59,259 bases of DNA from Chromera velia. Taxonomy: Eukaryota > Sar > Chromeraceae. The DNA lies in contig JAHBMJ010003394.1 in the NCBI GenBank assembly GCA_018398765.1, positions 27,392 through 86,650 on the forward strand, read 5' to 3'. Of this stretch, positions 24,662-35,011 are shown one piece after another; the stretch's first letter is position 1, and every line of letters starts with the position of its first letter. Below the pieces are notes generated by a model. That model saw only the letters and a program-made list of their open reading frames with translations, did no database searches and was not told the origin of the DNA. The position numbers and the translations under genes are program-made.

Positions 24662-25903
24662 GTACGGACGTGGGCGGGTGGGACATGAGGGGGGTCTTAA
24701 TCAAACGGTAGGACTCCATACGAAGCCAAAAATGTGCAGTATGGCCTTATCTGGCGGCCCCGGTGGCCCCAGAGGCCCGCGACCTACCAAAATGATCGTC
24801 AGGACCCCGGCATTTCAAATCTGGCAAAATTTTGACCGCAACTTTCCGAGGTTACCCTCAAAATCACCAAAATCTCTGAAAAAACCTCAGAAAGCTCACA
24901 GATGCCTGCAGAGGGCCAAGTTCGTTCCCTCTTGCCTTGCTTTCCTTCTTGTTATCCAGAGCAGTATTGGTGGTAAAAGTTGTACCATTCCCCTCTTTTA
25001 AGACCAGACAGCTTATGTCTGTGTCAGGGTGAAGTCTTGTTACACCGCTGGTCTGCTTGGATGGGTTTGGCAGTTGATATTGCGAACAGTCAGGAATTGG
25101 CCCTTCTGGCCTCCTGAGCAACATTCCTTCTTTTCACCAGGAGGCCCCGAAATCGATTCCCAACAATTTTGCTCAGTACCTCTTATCAGTTGATATCCTT
25201 CCAGGGCAGTGGGATGGGTTGCTGGTGTATCTGCTGGTTGTGGGAAGGTGAAATTCTTTTGTATCTTTGTTGTGGTGAAGTGACGTCTCTGGAGCATTGA
25301 TCGACTTCCACTTCCCCGGGTAGGTCGTTCTGTCTTGCTCATTCCCTCTAGACATGATCATATGCATGTTGGGCAGTACCTCTGTGTGCTGGATGCAGGT
25401 TGGAGGCATTCAAGAAAGAGAAAGGTCTTCCGGCGATTTCACATAGGCTGCTCCCTGGAGTGTATCTTTCTGTTCCTGGGCAGACTTGTCACTTGAAGTC
25501 CACAGTGCACCAACCATTCATTGTCTCCTGTTGGAACTAAGTTACCTGGACTAGATGGAGTGTGTCGGTATGCATTTTATCATCATTGATACATCACAGC
25601 CCTTTATTCACTTCTGAGTCCAGGGAGGCCTCTTTGGCCTCTTCAGGTGTCAAAGCTTAGACTTCCGTTCTTTGCACTCCCTGTGTGTATTGGAGTTGTT
25701 TTTTCTGCACCAAGCAGCTAGAGAGAGTCTAGAGAGGCGAACTGACGTCTCCTAGATGAGTTGGATGGGGTTCAGAAGCGGGAAGAAAGGAAGGAAGGGC
25801 TCTCTTCTCCTTTCCTTATACGAGGCTAAAATTGTGCAGTGTGGGCGGCGGGGTCCGGTTTGATTAAGACCCCCCTCATGTCCCGCCTGCCCACGTCCGT
25901 GCG
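24662..25903. mobile_element. 1.24-kb terminal-inverted-repeat element, no transposase
   Basis: The left end GTACGGACGTGGGCGGGTGG and the inverse of the right end CGCACGGACGTGGGCAGGCG continue as matching arms for about 45 bp (to ...GGTCTTAATCAAAC). Looser similarity goes further (GTGCAGTATGGCC against GTGCAGTGTGGGC). It interrupts the hAT-like element near that element's right terminus. CTT on each side (24659-24661 and 25904-25906) may be a 3-bp duplication, which would fit CACTA or PIF/Harbinger types, but this is tentative. No long reading frame is present, so it would depend on another element's transposase. Confidence 0.75.
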
Positions 25904-25935
25904 CTTATGGACCTTTTTTCAGCCTTACTATATAC

Positions 25936-27000
25936 TTATATTATATATAGCCATAATATAGGTCCTATAAATATAGGGTACAGTTTTTCCATGCAGAGTC
26001 TGAGCGCTTTAATATAGATTTGTTTTCTGGTTTTTTCTCTTTATTTCTCTTCAAAAATTTTATCAAACTTAATTGTTTAATTCAACTATAATTAATTTTT
26101 AGACTATAAAAATCTGAATTTTAAATAAAAACGGTTACTATAATTAAGTTAATCAAATGCTAATTCAATACTGTGTAACATAAAATGTACATATAGTAAT
26201 AATAGACTTAAGTCACTTTAATAATGTGAATCTCAACATTTGTCTGAAAATTTGATATTGTATAGAGATTTAAACAGTGAACTTTGAAGTACTCTGACAA
26301 AAATCTGTGAAAATTATATTGACACTGTCATACTGAAGTGTATATAAAAGAATATTCCTGGTTTTTAGGAGTTAAATTAGTATAGATTCTATTTTAAAAA
26401 ACTATTTGAAACTATAGTTTAAATAGTTTTTTATTTAAAAATGTATAAAGTACTACTGAAGCTATAGTGCCAGTAGCTAAAAGGTTAGCGGATATCTTTA
26501 AGAAATATATGTGTTTAATCTATTCATAGACTATACTAGTACTTTTTAGACTTATTCTAGGACTTATTACAACATGTAGTTTTCTTGCTTTTCCTAGTGC
26601 TTTATTAGTGCTTTTCATCTGATGCAGTAAATTATACTGTAAATATTCCACTGAGAATTTCCACTCACATGTATTACTCTCATGCAAGTTTGAAATTTAT
26701 GTACCCAAATGTACATGATGAATCGGCTGGTGAAGCGGCCTCATTGGTGAAAGCATTGATTGGCTTTCAGAAAGCACCTTCACGCATCTCCCCCAAAACT
26801 GTTTATTTCACTGAATCCTTACAAAAGTCTGCAGTGCAGTGTGGACTCATTCCTCATGCAGTACCCTGGTATACGTCCTACAAAGCCTATCGTTTGTTAC
26901 AGTGTTACACTCTCCCCCCTCTTCCCCCTTCGTGACCCCATAATGCAAGACAATGGTCTAGCCAGGCCCCTGCTCTACCCCTCCTTCATATACTTTGCGC
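25936..27000. other. Intergenic, very AT-rich
   Basis: No gene seen. The part 25936-26660 is mostly A/T. The part 26660-26935 is open for 88 codons on the plus strand, but the product resembles nothing I recognise. It is taken as chance or as 3' flank of the minus-strand gene. Confidence 0.5.
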
Positions 27001-28662
27001 TCAGCCTGAGGGTCCTGCCACGGGGGCAGCAGAGACAGAAGAGGAGGAAAAAGACGAAGAACCCTCGAGAGGTGTGGAGGGCTTCAACGACTTGTAGATG
27101 CGAAGAAACACATCTCTGCAGTGCTCTTTAACCCAGGACGTGTCTGTGTTCTCAAGTACACTCTTTAGGAAAGAGACCCTCACTGGATCCCTCTTTGAGA
27201 GCACCATAATCGCACTCGTTTCTTCCTTCGAATAGCAAGGCATCCACCGGACAGTGTCTGGCTGTGGCGCAGAAGGGAGGGATTCTCGGGCTGGAATCAA
27301 GGATGCACCTTGGTGAAGCACGCAAGATGGAGTGGGGCACCAAACCTCCTGCACCTTCACTGGCGGAGGCCGCCCGTGTCCTTGTCCCGTCACAGTGACT
27401 TCACTGTGTGCTGTGAGTCCAGTGTCGCTGACAAGGAACAAAGGGGACGCTGTGCATTCCTTAATCCAACATACTGGACACCGATTTCCCTCAACCTGTA
27501 CATGAACTCTCCTCTCTTCATCGTCTTTTCCACCATAATTGGCCATTCCAATCAACGGAAGCAGGGCAGGAGGGCTAGCAGCAGGCGCGCCCGTAGTCGC
27601 TGGAACAATCAGATCAACACCGCTACTCCCCTCCTGCACCTCAGCATCATTTGCCTTCTCCACCACAACACGACTCCCTTCCTGCACCGCAGTGATGTCC
27701 CCGTCTACAGAGAGGTCCGAAGCGAGAGGCAAACCAGCGGCTACCTCCGAAGCACTGTTTTGGGGAGCAACCACTTCGTCCGCATTGTCCTCTTCTTTGT
27801 TGTGATCAACCAGAGAAGGAGAAGGATGGCCAACTTGTACAATCGAAGTGACTGGGAGATCTGAAGCGAGAGGCAAACCAGCGGCTGCCTCCGAAGCACT
27901 GTTTTGGGGAGCAACCACTTCGTCCACATTGTCCTCTTCTTCATTGTGATCAACCAGAGAAGGAGAAGGATGACCAACTTGAACAATCGAAGTGACTGGG
28001 AGATCCGAAGCGAGAGGCAAACCAGCGGCTACCTCCGAAGCACTGTTCTGGGGAGCAACCACTTCGTCCGCATTGTCCTCTTCTTCGTTGTGATCAACCA
28101 GAGAAGGAAAAGGATGGCCAACTTGAACAATCGAAGTGACTGGGAGATCTGAAGCGAGAGGCAAACCAGCGGCTGCCTCCGAAGCACTGTTTTGGGGAGC
28201 AACCACTTCGTCCGCATTGTCCTCTTCTTCGTTGTGATCAACCAGAGAAGGAGAAGGATGACCAACTTGAATGATCGAAGTGACTGGGAGATCTGAAGCG
28301 AGAGGCAAACCAGCGGCTGCCTCCGAAGCACTGTTCTGGGGAGCAACCACTTCGTCCGCATTGTCCTCTTCTTCATCTTCATCGGCCTCTTGTTCTTCAT
28401 CAGAAAAAATAAAATCAAATGATTCCTCCTCATCGACCTTTGTATCATGTCGAGGTGCCACATCAGAGGAACATTCCTGGTCAACTCCGATTTTGTGTCC
28501 GCGGGAACGGGCAAGCTCTTGCAACCTTTCAGTCTCTTGGTTGAAGGCTTCAAGAGGGTCTTCACTTCTTTTTCTCTTCAAAGAGTTTAGTGCAGCCTCC
28601 TGCATCCCGAGTTCCATTGCATCATTTGAGGTCGCTTCCTCAGCATTGACTAAGAACTGCAT
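27001..28662 (-). CDS. Unknown protein with five 48-residue tandem repeats and Cys pairs
   Basis: An uninterrupted 553-codon frame, start ATG at 28662. The N-terminal 110 residues are charged and include a basic RKRSED-like patch and an acidic run (DEEESFDF...EDEEED). Five tandem copies of a 48-residue unit follow (EEDNADEVVAPQ...DLPVTSI). The C-terminal third has a possible metal site: CPVC with a further C five residues on, and later CPTPSC with a nearby His. A Ser/Pro tail ends the protein. No signal peptide or membrane segment is visible. It stands alone between transposon-rich regions, so it could be a host orphan or an element-derived gene. I do not recognise a family. Confidence 0.5.
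   Translation of the reverse strand: MQFLVNAEEATSNDAMELGMQEAALNSLKRKRSEDPLEAFNQETERLQELARSRGHKIGVDQECSSDVAPRHDTKVDEEESFDFIFSDEEQEADEDEEEDNADEVVAPQNSASEAAAGLPLASDLPVTSIIQVGHPSPSLVDHNEEEDNADEVVAPQNSASEAAAGLPLASDLPVTSIVQVGHPFPSLVDHNEEEDNADEVVAPQNSASEVAAGLPLASDLPVTSIVQVGHPSPSLVDHNEEEDNVDEVVAPQNSASEAAAGLPLASDLPVTSIVQVGHPSPSLVDHNKEEDNADEVVAPQNSASEVAAGLPLASDLSVDGDITAVQEGSRVVVEKANDAEVQEGSSGVDLIVPATTGAPAASPPALLPLIGMANYGGKDDEERRVHVQVEGNRCPVCWIKECTASPLFLVSDTGLTAHSEVTVTGQGHGRPPPVKVQEVWCPTPSCVLHQGASLIPARESLPSAPQPDTVRWMPCYSKEETSAIMVLSKRDPVRVSFLKSVLENTDTSWVKEHCRDVFLRIYKSLKPSTPLEGSSSFSSSSVSAAPVAGPSG
27695..28400 (-). repeat. 144-bp coding tandem repeat, five copies
   Basis: The word AGCGAGAGGC recurs on the plus strand at 27721, 27865, 28009, 28153 and 28297, exactly 144 bp apart. 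Copies differ at only a few positions. Because 144 is a multiple of three, copy-number change would keep the frame. Confidence 0.93.
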
Positions 28663-29193
28663 TTTTGCGAAGCACAGTCAGCCCCTGGGGCCCTCGGTCG
28701 CTTCGGGGTGTTCTTTTTCAGTCTACCAGACCAATCAAAACGCAATATTACATAAAACCCAGCGACGATGGGTCCGAGCTCCTTCAGTTCCTTCAGAAAG
28801 TACGCACCGGTACGCACAGTTCTTTGAGTCTTAAATTACAAGTCTGAAAGCTACAGGTTCGATCTATCGAATGTTGTCTTGAGCTCCTACAGGACAGCTC
28901 TGTGGGCTATTGTGACATGCAGTGTTGCATGATGTTGCATGTCTTGTTTTATTAATACGTACCGCGTATCTTACTGGCCCCAGAGGGCGGAGCTTAGCTT
29001 GGAGCCGTTTCGTACGGAGCTCTCCGCCCGGGGGGCACTTACTCCGCGCGATCTGCGCCTTCACCGCGCGCGCTCCGGCTTCGGCACGGCCAAAGTGCCG
29101 GAATCGGTGGGCCTATATAACGGATAGTTTGAACTCATATACCAAGCACAGTGGATAGCCACAGCCCCGTGGTGGACGAAAGTCCGCCGATAA
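28663..29193. other. 5' flank of the repeat-protein gene; no gene seen
   Basis: Mixed-composition sequence, GC-rich at 28980-29110. It should contain the promoter of the minus-strand gene starting at 28662. Nothing in it could be assigned to a tRNA or other RNA gene. Confidence 0.4.
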
Positions 29194-29505
29194 GCAAATG
29201 TGAAAAATATTTTTAGCGTGGAAACAGTTTTTTCAGACTTGCAACATGTTTCTGATAATATTTGTAAAGTTTGTACAAATTTTCAAGTTCGTACGCGTAA
29301 CTGATTACGTTTGTAAAAAATATGAAAATTCAAAGTCGGGCGGGCCCGGAAAACGAATCCTGACTTTAAATTTTCATATTTTTCACAAACGTAATCGGTG
29401 GCGCGTACGAACTTGAAAATTTGCACAGACTTTACAAATATTATCAGAAACATATCGCAAGTCTTAAAAGACTGTTTACCCGATAAAAATATTTTTCACA
29501 TTTGC
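29194..29505. repeat. 312-bp imperfect palindrome
   Basis: The arms 29194-29337 and 29362-29505 are inverted copies of each other at roughly 85% identity over about 144 nt. They surround a GC-rich 24-nt centre (GGGCGGGCCCGG...). The arm ends read GCAAATGTGAAAAATATTTTTA. The RNA or single strand could fold into a long hairpin. It may be a foldback- or MITE-type element, and it directly adjoins the satellite. Confidence 0.88.
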
Positions 29506-29558
29506 AATCACAATCGTAATCGTACCAAATTGAGTTGCGCTTGGTATATCTGATATAA

Positions 29559-30730
29559 CCCTGTTTTGTGAGACTTGCATTATCTAGGCATTTTAACAGT
29601 TTGAACTCAAAACTTCGTCTTATAGGACTTGCATTATATAGACATTCTAACAGTTTGAACTCCTAACTCTGTTTTGTGAGACTTACATTATCTAGGCATT
29701 TTAACAGTTTGAACTCAAAACTCTGTCTTGTAGGACTTATATTATATATGCTTTCTAACAATTTGAACTCCTAACTCTGTTTTGTGAGACTTGCATTATC
29801 TCGGCATTTTAACAGTTTGAACTCAAAACTCTGTCTTGTAGAACTTGCATTATATATGCTTTCTAACAGTTTGAACTCCTAACTCTGTTTTGTGAGACTT
29901 GCATTATCTCGGCATTTTAACAGTTTGAACTCAAAACTCCGTCTTGTAGGACTTGTATTATATAAACATTCTACCAGTTTGAACTCATAACCCTGTTTTG
30001 TGAGACTTGCATTATCTCGGCATTTTAACAGTTTGAACTCAAAACTCTGTCTTGTAGGACTTGCATTATATATACTTTCTAACAGTTTGAACTCCTAACT
30101 CTGTTTTGTAAGACTTGCATTATCTCGGCATTTTAACAGTTTGAACTCAAAACTCTGTCTTGTAGGACTTGTATTATATAGACATTCTAACAGTTTGAAC
30201 TCATAACCCTGTTTTGTGAGACTTGCATTATCTCGGCATTTTAACAATTTGAACTCAAAACTCTGTCTTGTAGGACTTGCATTATATATGCTTTCTAACA
30301 GTTTGAACTCCTAACTCTGTTTTGTGAGACTTGCATTATCTAGGCATTTTAACAGTTTGAACTCAAAACTCCGTCTTGTAGAACTTGCATTATATAGACA
30401 TTCCAACAGTTTGAATTCATAACCCTATTTTGTGAGGCTTGCATTATCTCGGCATTTTAATAGTTTGAACTCAAAACTCTGTCTTGTAGGAATTTGTAGG
30501 ACTTGCATTATATAAACATTCTAACACTTTGAATCCATAACTCTGTTTTGTGAGTTTTGCATTGCGTAGGCCTTTTTAACAGGTTGAATTCAAAACTCTG
30601 TCTTATGAAACTTACATTTTTAATTTATATGAATATTCTATAACAGTTTCAATGTAAAACCCTGTTTTGTGAGACCTACATTATGTAGACATTCTCACAG
30701 TTTGAATTCAAAACCTTATTTTGTATGACT
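29559..30730. repeat. AT-rich satellite, 108-bp higher-order unit of two 54-bp monomers
   Basis: Two related 54-bp monomers alternate. Type A reads CTCTGTTTTGTGAGACTTGC... and ends ACTCAAAA. Type B reads CTCTGTCTTGTAGGACTTGC... and ends ACTCCTAA. Type A starts at 29775, 29883 and 29991, so the pair repeats every 108 bp. About 11 pairs are present. Copies become degenerate towards the right end. Confidence 0.93.
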
Positions 30731-30829
30731 GACATCGACAGACATTGACTTGCATTATCTTAATTTATCTAAATTTGTGTTTTCTAAAAAAAAAATCTAA
30801 ATTTATCTAAACATTCTAACAAGAGGGGG

Positions 30830-32000
30830 TAAAGATGTAGGGACAGCGTTTTAAAAAAAGTATAAGGAGTTAAGGCCATTCCCATAGGCCCCCAAATTAT
30901 GGGGTCTGGTGCCAGGGAGGGAGATAGGCGGAGATAACAAAATTAATTGGCAAAGGAGGAGGTAGGAAAAGCATTTTTAGAGGAAGGGATTGAAATGAAT
31001 TTCACAGTAAATGAGTGGAAACACCTTTGGGCGTTTATGGGTACAGAGGAAGGAGAGAGGGAGTATATGAGGGAGAAAGCACACGTTTGGGCACAAGCAG
31101 TGAGAGCGTTGGGAGTCAATGGGAGAGGCGGCAGTGAAGTCGTCCCATAAAGCATATGCTTGTGGTGTACAGATCCCTTCACGCTGAATAGACCTATCTC
31201 CTTTGTGTTTCCCCCGTAGTCCCAGATGAGATGAATTAAGGAAGTAGAGAACGTTATTGCAGAGGATTTTTTTTTTTTTTTCCCAAATTATTTGGTAGAC
31301 AGGTCACAGATTAGCACATTAAATTTTTGAGAGAAAGGCACGTGGGATGGCGGGCCTACAAAGGTGGGGGGGCTAGGACTCATCGCACCCACAGATTCTC
31401 TGAAGCACGCGCAGCAGGAGACTCAGCACGGACATCAGCTGAAGCAGTCAGTTGGTTGGTTGTTCCATGATGCGATTTTAATCAGATGCCCGTATTTGCA
31501 CCGCCTGCATAGAGGAAGTGTGTTTAGAGCAACGAAACGGTATAAAGAAAGAAAAGGGAAATGGGTAAAGATGGTGTGGGAGGGGTTTAGACTGTAGGCA
31601 GCACTCCATTCAGAGTATAAACTTTCTCTCCATGCATTGGAAAGACAATGGGACAGAGGGACAGGGACTTGGCTGAACGTACTCTCAAGGGAGAATGACA
31701 ACTTTAATTTTTCTCCCTTATAATCGAATAAGGACTTATAAAAGCTTATCAAATCTGCTTATTTAACATTAATCAATAAAAATCCTTTATAGTGATCAAG
31801 CCTTTCAGTCAAGGTTTCAGCAACGATGACGGCCGGGGCAGTCCTGGGCTTTCTGGTGGGCCAGGAGGATTGGTCTGATGCTTCGCTTCTAGGTTAAGTA
31901 AATCCCATGCAAACGGTGTAAGCCGACCTCCGGCAGTGGACCGCGGGCAAAACCCGGAATATCAATACTATGCTCTAGGCTATGCTATGCTATGCTTTCG
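30830..32000 (+). mobile_element. Possible non-LTR retrotransposon (LINE) 3' fragment
   Basis: A short frame at 31364-31597 begins MGGLGLIAPTDSLKHAQQE, like the GGLGL segment often found near the C-terminus of LINE reverse transcriptases. A second short frame lies at 30947-31150. The stretch ends in a pentamer-like tail (CTATG repeats) at about 31968-31997, as some LINEs do. The reverse transcriptase core is absent. Poly-T of 16-17 nt lies near 31268. The call is weak. Confidence 0.28.
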
Positions 32001-32629
32001 AACGTTCATCATTGCTAAGCTCATGCTAGCTAGCAGAAGGCCAATCCTCCAGATATTAATCCTAATCATAATCCTGTATAAATGGTTATATAAATGACTG
32101 TGGTGCTAGCTGCGGCGTTGTCAAAACTAGTGTTGCAACTAGTGTTGTAATCAAATAATATGAAACACATTTCTGTTATGAGCCTAATATGAGGTATTAT
32201 TATAGGTTCATACATAAATACAGGCCGTCATATACGATTTTTATTTTCTGATATGCAACATCATATACGTTAATCACCTTTAAGTTAAAGGTTAGTGCGT
32301 TCAGTAATGAGAGTTGTGACTGCTTACAACCATTCAGTTTCGCGAATTCGAAACAATTAACCGCCCGCCTCCTCTGTGTCCTGTCCAAAAATGTCAGGAC
32401 AGAGTCGGAAGTCACGAGAACGCTTGGCAGCCCAGTAGTCTCCCTGCAGGAAGGCCGGAAAGGGAAAAAAGGCAGGGAGGGTACCTTACTCGGCAAAACG
32501 GTCAAGAGAGATGGGAAAACAGTCAAGAGAGATGGGGGCGCGAAGGAAAAAAATGAGGGGGCTTCCCATCTGCTTTTTTTGATTGCTTACTGCGCCATCG
32601 TTCTGTCTTTTATTCAGTTACTCACTGAT
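32001..32629. other. Intergenic, no gene seen
   Basis: AT-rich to mixed sequence at the 3' end of the OSBP-related gene, which would hold its 3' UTR and terminator. Confidence 0.5.
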
Positions 32630-32891
32630 TCATTCATTTCTTATGCGCACACAAGAAGAACATGGCGGCTCCCCCAAGCTTCTCACACCAAACCAAACTA
32701 GGGGAGATTGACTCGGACCGCAACAACCTTGACTGCCTCTTTGCTTTTGACACGCAAGTCTCAAAAGAGGAAGGCGCATCCAAACATAAATTCGCTTCTT
32801 CAAGCAGGAAAGAAGACAATCAAAAAATCCTCTGTCTTGCCCAATTTCTTCGTGCGTCCTTTCTTTCCGATCCATTTCTCTCTCTATCACC

Positions 32892-32926
<35 letters not shown>

Positions 32927-33345
32927 CTGCGGAATGAAGCCCTGCTTCCCAGTCACCGGGTCGGGAGCCTTGCGGAACCACCTGAGAGACACCAAAAACC
33001 GAAGAGAAGAAAATGAATGAAGAAGGGTGAAGGAAAGAGGAAGAAAGCAAAGAGGTGACAGAGGGCGGCAAAAAAAATATGAGGGACAGACAGGCAGATG
33101 AACAGCAGACAGATTGTCGGACAACATCACGACAGCCAGATAGATAACGAAAGGGCCCCTTTTCCATGCAGCAGGACAGGCACCCACGCAGCAGGATGAG
33201 CGAACCGACGTACCTCGGATGATAGGCATCTTCCCCCCCTTTCCTCAACTTCGCAGCTTTCCTCTGCTTCTCCTCCAACCGTGTTTTGTGGAGCTTTGCA
33301 GCGTCTACGTCACCCTCTTCCCAGGCCCTCTGGTCGGGACGAAAC

Positions 33346-33387
<42 letters not shown>

Positions 33388-34967
33388 CAGGGAAGAGCAG
33401 GAGTGAATACGTCAGCTAGCACAGGCGCGAAGTCAAGCAACACCCTTCTCATCAAATCCTCTTGCCCCGTCGCCCTGTCGCAAAAAAGGGAGAGAGAGAC
33501 TCAGAAGTACAAAGAGAACTTTTTTCCGTATCGCTCCCGGACTCTCTGATCCGCACACAGAGAAAAACAGAGAGGGAGAGTTCGAAACTCCCCTGAGTCC
33601 AGTCCTTTCTCCGAGAGAAAGAAGCGAGCCGTATTTCTGGCTTTCAGTCTGACTGTCTAGTACTTCTCCTTTTCCAAAGATAGATCTGCAACGCAGTCCC
33701 CAAGGAAGAGACGAGACGTTCCAGTTGAAAACCGTCGATTCGTGTGATCTCTGCCCTCTTCTCAATCCAATCTCGAGAGATCGAGTAACAAGCCCACCTA
33801 CCTAGAGTCTGTGGGAGGCATCGGAGCCCCCTTCTGAGGGTCATACTCGGGAGCGATCTCGTTAAGCTCCATTGCAAATTGACTGCATACAGACACACAC
33901 ACACACAGAGAACCATACATCAAGCAACACACACAATACTCTTCTTCCAGACACACAGGCACAGAGACAACGCAAGGGACCCGCAACCCCCCAGAGAATC
34001 AAGCCAAGAACGAATCCGCCACGAACACCCACCCGTCAATTTCACAGAAGAACATCGAGTTTCAGCCGCAACACACGAGACACCCCACAGCATGCAGAAT
34101 CTACACATCCACTAAAACCATACACCCACCTACCTAAAGTTATAGAACATCTCTGCCCCCTCAGGCAACGCCTCAGGTCTCCAGAGCTCCATTCTCTCTC
34201 CGACTGCTGCGGCCTCCAGAACGGCAGCCCACTCAGCCGCAGACAGCTGCACGCCCTCAGGAAGCCCCACCCCCCCCCACCTAGAATCCTTCTCGAGACC
34301 CGTCCCCACACTCTCCCTCAAACTGGCCATACTCTTCTCAAGAGACGGCAAGGCGCCAGATAGAGGGCCCACAGGCTCAGCCCATATGCTCTCACTCCAC
34401 CTGCCCCCGATTCTCCAATGGACCTTCCCGGTGCTGTCGGCAACAAATCCCCTCACGTTGTGCATCGTCTTGTCCCACCTGTCCGAGCCCACACGGAGGA
34501 CACACACGCACACACACACACACACACACACAATGGTGGACACCAGAACGAGACCATCAGGGAAGATACCTTCATTTGTGCAATTGCACGCAAAACGTTT
34601 TTGAGGGTCTCTTCAGACAACGGTTGGAGTCCCTGCTTTGCTTTTCACACTCCCTCACAGCTTCTTCCCGACTCGGACTTTTCCATCCCCTAAGGAAATG
34701 AGAAACGAACAAACGGCAAAAGACGGGGGCTGGTAAAATCAAATGAAAAGACAAACAGGAACAGATACACTTTTCGGGTAAGTGGGCACTTGGATAAATC
34801 AGACAGGAGGAGACAAAAAAAATGGCGTAAGCGCGCACATTCACGAACGCCCGCACACGGACACCAACACACGCAGGCAGACACACGCGAACATGCCCGA
34901 ACGCAACACAGAGTGGGAGAGGGAGAGGGAGAGAGAGAGAGGAAGAGAGAGGAGAAGAGAGGGAGAG

Positions 34968-35011
<44 letters not shown>

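Larger units (their letters stand above)
14682..25935. mobile_element. Non-autonomous hAT-like DNA transposon, copy 1, with two nested insertions
   Basis: The outer element runs from 14690 (TAAGGCTTGGAAAAG...) to 25927 (...TTTTTTCAGCCTTA). The ends are imperfect inverted repeats (TAAGGCTTGG against TAAGGCTGAA). They are flanked by near-identical 8-bp duplications: CTATATAT at 14682-14689 and CTATATAC at 25928-25935. Eight-bp duplications, short imperfect TIRs and subterminal GCACCTG/GCACC repeats fit the hAT superfamily. The element's own sequence is in three pieces: 14690-15985, 23700-24661 and 25904-25927. The pieces match the uninterrupted copy at 49630-51888 in order. It has no transposase. 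A copia-type fossil and a 1.24-kb TIR element sit inside it. Confidence 0.82.

Noticed and set aside
26669-26935. 88-codon plus-strand frame
   Set aside because: No recognisable composition or motif; lies in an AT-rich spacer downstream of a minus-strand gene.
28900-29160. tRNA-like GC-rich stretch
   Set aside because: No cloverleaf or B-box that could be traced by eye.
29559-30730. CRISPR-like array
   Set aside because: The repeats have no unique spacers; the unit is a continuous 54-bp monomer in a eukaryotic satellite.
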